64,000 bases of DNA from assembly GCF_029227915.1 (NCBI RefSeq), contig NC_079878.1, positions 30,655,501-30,719,500 on the forward strand, read 5' to 3'. Shown here piece after piece: positions 57,687-64,000 of the stretch. Below the pieces are notes generated by a model. The model had not been told where the DNA came from and searched no databases. It was given only the letters and a program-made list of their open reading frames with translations. The DNA comes from Hydractinia symbiolongicarpus (lineage: Eukaryota > Cnidaria > Hydrozoa > Anthoathecata > Hydractiniidae). The position numbers were made by a program, and so were the translations under genes. Numbering within the stretch: position 1 is the first letter of the stretch; each line of letters opens with the position of its first letter.

Positions 57687-60663
57687 AATCGTTCGAGAAA
57701 TGAGTTTACTCCCTGCGTATTTTCTTTGTATACTTTTGACTATACGGGCCGAGTCCGGGATTTACGGGAAATCGCGGGTTTTCGTTTGCCGGCGATTAAA
57801 CATCTTTTATTCAGCATCTCATCAAAAATGAAAACATTTTTGAAAACTACAAGTCTCATGCGTTTTAGTGGTGTAAAGATAATTTAAAAAATCGTTCTGG
57901 AAATGAGTTTACTCCCTGCGTATTTTCTTTGTATACTTTTGACTATACGGGCCGAGTCCGGGATTTACAGGAAATAGCGGGTTTTCGTTTGCCGGCGATT
58001 AAACATCTTTTATTCAGCGTCTCATCAAAAATGAAAACATTTTTGAAAACTACAAGTCTCATGCGTTTTAGTGGTGAAAAGATAATTTAAAAAATCGTTC
58101 TGGAAATGAGTTTACTCACAGGGTACTTTCTTTGTATGTACTCGACTATACGGGCCAAGCACGGGATTTACGGGAAATCGCGGGTTTTTGTTTGCCGGCG
58201 ATTAAACTTCTTATATTCAGCGTCTCATCAAAAATGAAAACATTTTTAAAAACTACAAGTCTCATGCGTTTTAGTTGTGAAAAAAAAATTTAAAAAATCG
58301 TTCGGGAAATGAGTTTACTCACAGGGTACTTTCTTTGTATACATTCGACTATACGGGTCAAGCCCGGGATTTACGGGAAATCGCGGGTTTTCGTTTGCCG
58401 GCGATTAAACTTCTTTTATTCAGCGTCTCATCAAAAATGAAAACATTTTTGAAAACTTCAAGTCTCATGCGTTTTAGTGGTGAAAAGATAATTTAAAAAA
58501 TCGTTCTGAAAATGAGTTTACTCACAGGGTACTTTCTTTGTATGTACTCGACTATACGGGCCAAGCACAGGATTTACGGGAAATCGCGGGTTTTTGTTTG
58601 CCGGCGATTAAACATCTTTTATTCAGCGTCTCATCAAAAATGAAAACATTTTTGAAAACTACAAGTCTCATGCGTCTTAGTGGTGAAAAAATAATTTAAA
58701 AAATCGTTCGAGAAATGAGTTTACTCCCTGCGTATTTTCTTTGTATACTTTTGACTATACGGGCCGAGTCCGGGATTTACGGGAAATCGCGGGTTTTCGT
58801 TTGCCGGCGATTAAACATCTTTTATTCAGCATCTCATCAAAAATGAAAACATTTTTGAAAACTACAAGTCTCATGCGTTTTAGTGGTGTAAAGATAATTT
58901 AAAAAATCGTTCTGGAAATGAGTTTACTCCCTGCGTATTTTCTTTGTATACTTTTGACTATACGGGCCGAGTCCGGGATTTACAGGAAATAGCGGGTTTT
59001 CGTTTGCCGGCGATTAAACATCTTTTATTCAGCGTCTCATCAAAAATGAAAACATTTTTGAAAACTACAAGTCTCATGCGTTTTAGTGGTGAAAAGATAA
59101 TTTAAAAAATCGTTCTGGAAATGAGTTTACTCACAGGGTACTTTCTTTGTATGTACTCGACTATACGGGCCAAGCACGGGATTTACGGGAAATCGCGGGT
59201 TTTTGTTTGCCGGCGATTAAACTTCTTATATTCAGCGTCTCATCAAAAATGAAAACATTTTTAAAAACTACAAGTCTCATGCGTTTTAGTGGTGAAAAAA
59301 AAATTTAAAAAATCGTTCGGGAAATGAGTTTACTCACAGGGTACTTTCTTTGTATACATTCGACTATACGGGTCAAGCCCGGGATTTACGGGAAATCGCG
59401 GGTTTTCGTTTGCCGGCGATTAAACTTCTTTCATTAAGCGTCTCATCAAAAATGAAAACATTCCTGAAAACTACAAGTCTCATGCGTTTTAGTGGTGAAA
59501 AAATAATTTAAAAAATCGTTCGGGACATGAGTTTACTCCCTGGGTACTTTCTTTGTATACTTTTGACTATACGAACCGAGTCCGGGATTTACGGGAAATC
59601 GCGGGTTTTCGTTTGCCGGCGATTAAACATCTTTTATTCAGCGTCTCATCAAAAATGAAAACATTTTTGAAAACTACAAGTCTCATGCGTTTTAGTGGTG
59701 AAAAGATAATTTAAAAAATCGTTCTGAAAATGAGTTTACTCACAGGGTACTTTCTTTGTATGTACTCGACTATACGGGCCAAGCACGGGATTTACGGGAA
59801 ATCGCGGGTTTTTGTTTGCCGGCGATTAAACTTCTTATATTCAGCGTCTTATCAAAAATGAAAACATTTTTGAAAACTACAAGTCTCATGCGTTTTAGTG
59901 GTGAAAAAATAATTTAAAAAATCGTTCGGGAAATGAGTTTACTCACAGGGTACTTTCTTTGTATACATTCGACTATACGGGCCAAGCCCGGGATTTACGG
60001 GAAATCGCGGGTTTTCGTTTGCCGGCGATTAAACTTCTTTCATTAAGCGTCTCATCAAAAATGAAAACATTCCTGAAAACTACAAGTCTCATGCGTTTTA
60101 GTGGTGAAAAAATAATTTAAAAAATCGTTCGGGACATGAGTTTACTCCCTGGGTACTTTCTTTGTATACTTTTGACTATACGAACCGAGTCCGGGATTTA
60201 CGGGAAATCGCGGGTTTTCGTTTGCCGGCGATTAAACATCTTTTATTCAGCGTCTCATCAAAAATGAAAACATTTTTGAAAACTACAAGTCTCATGCGTT
60301 TTAGTGGTGAAAAGATAATTTAAAAAATCGTTCTGAAAATGAGTTTACTCACAGGGTACTTTCTTTGTATGTACTCGACGATACGGGCCAAGCACGGGAT
60401 TTACGCGAAATCGCGGGTTTTTGTTTGCCGGCGATTAAACTTCTCATATTCAGCGTCTCATCAAAAATGAAAACATTTTTGAAAACTACAAGTCTCATGC
60501 GTTTTAGTGGTGAAAAAATAATTTAAAAAATCGTTCGGGAAATGAGTTTACTCACAGGGTACTTTCTTTGTATACATTCGACTATACGGGCCAAGCCCGG
60601 GATTTACGGGTAATCGCGGGTTTTCGTTTGCCGGCGATTAAACTTTTTTCATTAAGCGTCTCA

Positions 60664-60734
60664 TCAAAAATGAAAACATTCCTGAAAACTACAAAATCAA
60701 AATCAAAAATGAAAACATTTTTGAAAACTACCAG
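60664..60734 (+). repeat. 39-bp internal duplication, long unit 9
   Basis: Repeated starts at 60664 and 60703, 4,099 bp (20 x 203 + 39) after long unit 8. It carries CTACCAGTCTCATGGG, combining a private change with the shared loss of the ATGCG CpG. Confidence 0.95.
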
Positions 60735-62731
60735 TCTCATGGGTTTTAGTGGTGAAAAAATAATTTAAAAAATCGTTCGAAAAATGAGTTTACTCCCTGC
60801 GTATCTTCTTTGTATACTTTTGACTATACGGGCCGAGTCCGGGATTTACGGGTAATCGCGGGTTTTCATTTGCTGGCGATTAAACATCTTTTATTCAGCG
60901 TCTCATCAAAAAGGAAAACATTTTTGAAAACTACAAGTCTCATGCGTTTTAGTGGTGTAAAGATAATTTAAAAAATCGTTCTGGAAATGAGTTTACTTCC
61001 TGCGTATTTTCTTTGTATACTTTTGACTATACGGGCCGAGTCCGGGATTTACGGGAAATCGCGGGTTTTCGTTTGCCGGCGATTAAACTTCTTTCATTAA
61101 GCGTCTCATCAAAAATGAAAACATTTTTGAAAACTACAAGTCTCATGCGTTTTAGTGGTGAAAAAATAATTTAAAAAATCGTTCGGGAAATGAGTTTACT
61201 CACAGGGTACTTTCTTTGTATACATTCCACTATACGGGCCTAGCCCGGGATTTACGGGAAATCGCGGGTTTTCGTTTGCCGGCGATTAAACTTCTTTCAT
61301 TAAGCGTCTCATCAAAAATGAAAACATTCCTGAAAACTACAAGTCTCATGCGTTTTAGTGGTGAAAAAATAATTTAAAAAATCGTTCGGGACATGAGTTT
61401 ACTCCCTGGGTACTTTCTTTGTAAACTTTTGACTATACGAACCGAGTCCGGGATTTACGGGAAATCGCGGGTTTTCGTTTGCCGGCGATTAAACATCTTT
61501 TATTCAGCGTCTCATCAAAAATGAAAACATTTTTGAAAACTACAAGTCTCATGCGTTTTAGTGGTGAAAAGATAATTTAAAAAATCGTTCTGGAAATGAG
61601 TTTACTCCCTGCGTATTTTCTTTGTATACTTTTGACTATACGGGCCGAGTCCGGGATTAACGGGAAATCGCGGGTTTTTGTTTGCCGGCGATTAAACTTC
61701 TTATATTCAGCGTCTCATCAAAAATGAAAACATTTTTGAAAACTACAAGTCTCATGCGTTTTAGTGGTGAAAAAAAATTTAAAAAGTCGTTCGAGAAATG
61801 AGTTTACTCCCTGGGTACTTTCTTTGTATACTTTTGACTATACGGGCCGAGTCCGGGATTTACGGGAAATCGCGGGTTTTCGTTTGCCGGCGATTAAACT
61901 TCTTTCATTAAGCGTCTCATCAAAAATGAAAACATTCCTGAAAACTACAAGTCTCATGCGTTTTAGTGGTGAAAAGATAATTTAAAAAATCGTTCTAGAA
62001 ATGAGTTTATTCCCTGCGTATTTTCTTTGTATACTTTTGACTATACGGGCCGAGTCCGGGATTAACGGGAAATCGCGGGTTTTTGTTTGCCGGCGATTAA
62101 ACTTCTTATATTCAACGTCTCATCAAAAATGAAAACATTTTTGAAAACTACAAGTCTCATGCGTTTTAGTGGTGAAAAAATAATTTAAAAAATCGTTCGA
62201 GAAATGAGTTTACTCCCTGGGTACTTTCTTTGTATACTTTTGACTATACGGGCCGAGTCCGGGATTTACGGGAAATCGCGGGTTTTCGTTTGCCGGCGAT
62301 TAAACTTCTTTCATTAAGCGTCTCATCAAAAATGAAAACATTCCTGAAAACTACAAGTCTCATGCGTTTTAGTGGTGAAAAAATAATTTAAAAAATCGTT
62401 CGGGAAATGAGTTTACTCCCTGGGTACTTTCTTTGTTTACTTTTGACTATACAGGCCGAGTCCGGGATTTACGGGAAATCGCGGGTTTTCGTTTGCCGGC
62501 GATTAAACATCTTTTATTCAGCGTCTCATCAAAAATGAAAACATTTTTGAAAACTACAAGTCTCATGCGTTTTAGTGGTGAAAAGATAATTTAAGAAATC
62601 GTTCTGGAAATGAGTTTACTCCCTGCGTAATTTCTTTGTATACTTTTGACTATACGGGCCGAGTCTGGGATTAACGGGAAATCGCGGGTTTTCGTTTGCA
62701 GGCGATTAAACTTTTTTCATTAAGCGTCTCA

Positions 62732-62802
62732 TCAAAAATGAAAACATTCCTGAAAACTACAAAATCAAAATCAAAAATGAAAACATTTTTGAAAACTACA
62801 AG
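62732..62802 (+). repeat. 39-bp internal duplication, long unit 10
   Basis: Repeated starts at 62732 and 62771. The front of this unit is TATACTTTTG type with GGGATTAACGGG and TTTGCAGGCG, unlike other long units, so the insertion has been joined to a different unit front by recombination. Confidence 0.95.
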
Positions 62803-64000
62803 TCTCATGGGTTTTAGTGGTGAAAAAATAATTTAAAAAATCGTTCGAGAAATGAGTTTACTCCCTGCGTATCTTCTTTGTATACTTTTGACTATACGGG
62901 CCGAGTCCGGGATTTACGGGAAATCGAGGGTTTTCGTTTGCTGGCGATTAAACATCTTTTATTCAGCGTCTCATCAAAAATGAAAACATTTTTGAAAACT
63001 ACAAGTCTCATGCGTTTTAGTGGTGTTAAGATAATTTAAAAAATCGTTCTGGAAATGAGTTTACTCCCTGCGTATTTTCTTTGTATACTTTTGACTATTC
63101 GGGCCGAGTCCGGGATTTACGGGAAATCGCGGGTTTTCGTTTGCCGGCGATTAAACTTCTTTCATTAAGCGTCTCATCAAAAATGAAAACATTTTTGAAA
63201 ACTACAAGTCTCATGCGTTTTAGTGGTGAAAAAATAATTTAAAAAATCGTTCGGGAAATGAGTTTACTCACAGGGTACTTTCTTTGTATACATTCGACTA
63301 TACGGGCCAAGCCCGGGATTTACGGGAAATCGCGGGTTTTCGTTTGCCGGCGATTAAACTTCTTTCATTAAGCGTCTCATCAAAAATGAAAACATTCCTG
63401 AAAACTACAAGTCTCATGCGTTTTAGTGGTGAAAAAATAATTTAAAAAATCGTTCGGGACATGAGTTTACTCCCTGGGTACTTTATTTGTATACTTTTGA
63501 CTATACGAATTGAGTCCGGGATTTACGGGAAATTGCGGGTTTTCGTTTGCCGGCGATTAAACATCTTTTATTCAGCGTCTCATCAAAAATGAAAACATTT
63601 TTGAAAACTACAAGTCTCATGCGTTTTAGTGGTGAAAAGATAATTTAAAAAATCGTTCTGGAAATGAGTTTACTCCCTGAGTATTTTCTTTGTATACTTT
63701 TGACTATACGGGCCGAGTCCGGGATTAACGGGAAATCGCGGGTTTGTGTTTGCCGGCGATTAAACTTCTTATATTGAGCGTCTCATCAAAAATAAAAACA
63801 TTTTTGAAAACTACAAGTCTCATGCGTTTTAGTGGTGAAAAAATAATTTAAAAAATCGTTCGAGAAATGAGTTTACTCCCTGGGTACTTTCTTTGTATAC
63901 TTTTGACTATACGGGCCGAGTCCGGGATTTACGGGAAATCGCGGGTTTTCGTTTGCCGGCGATTAAACTCCTTTCATTAAGCGTCTCATCAAAAATGAAA

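Larger units (their letters stand above)
57390..59425 (+). repeat. 1,015-bp pentamer, two copies
   Basis: CCAAGCACAGG occurs near 57,551 and 58,566, GAAAACTTCAAGTC near 57,437 and 58,452, and ACGGGTCAAGCCC near 58,355 and 59,370, all at offset 1,015 bp (5 x 203). Unit order is TATGTACTCG/CACAGG, GCGTCTTAGTGG then CGAGAAATGAG, CAGCATCTC with GTGTAAAG, AGGAAATAGCGGG, and TATGTACTCG then the A-rich AAAAAAAATTT junction. The copies differ slightly (GTTGTGAAAA near 58,275 against GTGGTGAAAA). Confidence 0.88.
1..64000 (+). repeat. 203-bp tandem satellite array spanning the window
   Basis: Every line reads as a diverged copy of one unit. Its fixed landmarks, in order, are an A-tract followed by ATCGTTC, a GAGTTTACTC segment, a GACTATACGG segment, GGGATTTACGGGAAATCGCG, TTTTCGTTTGCCGGCGATTA, CGTCTCATCAAAAATG, and CTACAAGTCTCATGCGTTTT. 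Diagnostic variants recur at exact multiples of 203 bp, which fixes the unit length; common 202-bp forms lack one base in CGGGAAATG or in GATTAAAC. About 314 units fit between the first base and the last. All point the same way. No foreign insert breaks the array, and both window ends fall inside a unit, so the full array is longer. Function is inferred only: satellites of this kind usually form centromeric or heterochromatic DNA in eukaryotes. I do not recognise the family. Confidence 0.99.
59426..64000 (+). repeat. Right block: trimers, dimers and long units
   Basis: About 22 units to the window edge, no gene content. A 609-bp trimer starts at about 59,519 and 60,128 (CGGGACATGAG, TATGTACTCG, then CATTCG units). 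A 406-bp dimer starts near 61,588 and 61,993 (GGGATTAACGGG with TTTTTG, then CGAGAAATGAG), and the same pair reappears near 63,650. Long units lie near 60,664 and 62,732. The last bases are inside a unit. Confidence 0.85.

Noticed and set aside
1-64000. CRISPR array
   Set aside because: The repeat is 203 bp and contiguous, with no short conserved repeats separated by unique spacers and no cas genes.
1-64000. Transposable element, integron or phage content
   Set aside because: No terminal repeats, target-site duplications, integrase or transposase reading frames, or change of base composition anywhere in the window.
1-64000. Telomeric or rDNA-type tandem repeat
   Set aside because: No short G-rich telomere motif and no recognisable rRNA, 5S or spacer promoter sequence in the unit.
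1-64000. Assembly artefact as the cause of all the duplications
   Set aside because: Most duplicate pairs carry copy-specific differences and different breakpoints, as expected of real array turnover. Artefact remains possible for the nearly identical 811-bp and 2,233-bp copies, which is why long-read checks are proposed there.

Overview
This window holds one thing: a tandem satellite DNA array that fills all 64,000 bases and runs off both ends. The basic unit is 203 bp (about 39% GC, counted by hand on one unit). Roughly 314 units lie head to tail, all in the same orientation. I found no unique sequence, transposon, inversion, telomere-type repeat, tRNA, rRNA or credible protein-coding gene. 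The short open frames of 61-81 codons recur because the unit recurs; they end at the same stop in each unit and none joins its neighbour. A megabase-style satellite of nucleosomal unit length with nested higher-order repeats (HORs) points to a eukaryotic centromeric, pericentromeric or other heterochromatic block. I do not recognise the satellite family and the species cannot be named from this sequence.

The unit has two unlike halves. One is AT-rich, with A-tracts and an 8-bp-stem dyad (left arm CAAAAATG, loop AAAA, right arm CATTTTTG). The other is CpG-rich, with CpG steps spaced close to one helical turn. Units differ at a limited set of linked positions: CGGG/CTGG after the A-tract, TCACAGGG/TCCCTGGG/TCCCTGCG, TATACATTCG/TATACTTTTG/TATATACTCG/TATGTACTCG, TTTCATTAAGCG/TATATTCAGCG/TTTATTCAGCG, and CATTTTTG/CATTCCTG. 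These act as barcodes that let duplications be followed by eye.

Layout, left to right. 0-3.8 kb: mixed units with local 406-bp dimers and a 609-bp trimer duplication. 3.8-7.2 kb: 809-bp tetramers and 607-bp trimers. 7.6-10.0 kb: a 1,214-bp hexamer in two copies. 10.0-12.5 kb: an 811-bp tetramer in three copies. 12.5-18 kb: units with internal deletions, and a 1.55-kb segment repeated 2,358 bp away. 18.5-19.7 kb: a 607-bp trimer twice. 19.5-31.6 kb: large nested duplications with offsets 6,077, 7,091 and 2,431 bp. 31.6-37.9 kb: 812-bp tetramers and 609-bp trimers. 38-43 kb: a 1,624-bp octamer family. 42.8-47.4 kb: a 2,233-bp 11-mer twice. 49.8-53.4 kb: 851-bp tetramers built round a 242-bp long unit. 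53-64 kb: 1,015-bp pentamers, 609-bp trimers and 406-bp dimers.

There is no gene network to describe. What the sequence records is its own turnover: duplication by unequal exchange or similar recombination in whole-unit steps, local spread of variants, and a few small deletions. The items most worth checking are the dyad and the 39-bp insertion that duplicates it, the helical CpG phasing, the near-match to the CENP-B box, and the exact 203-bp spacing of variant units across 38-46 kb.
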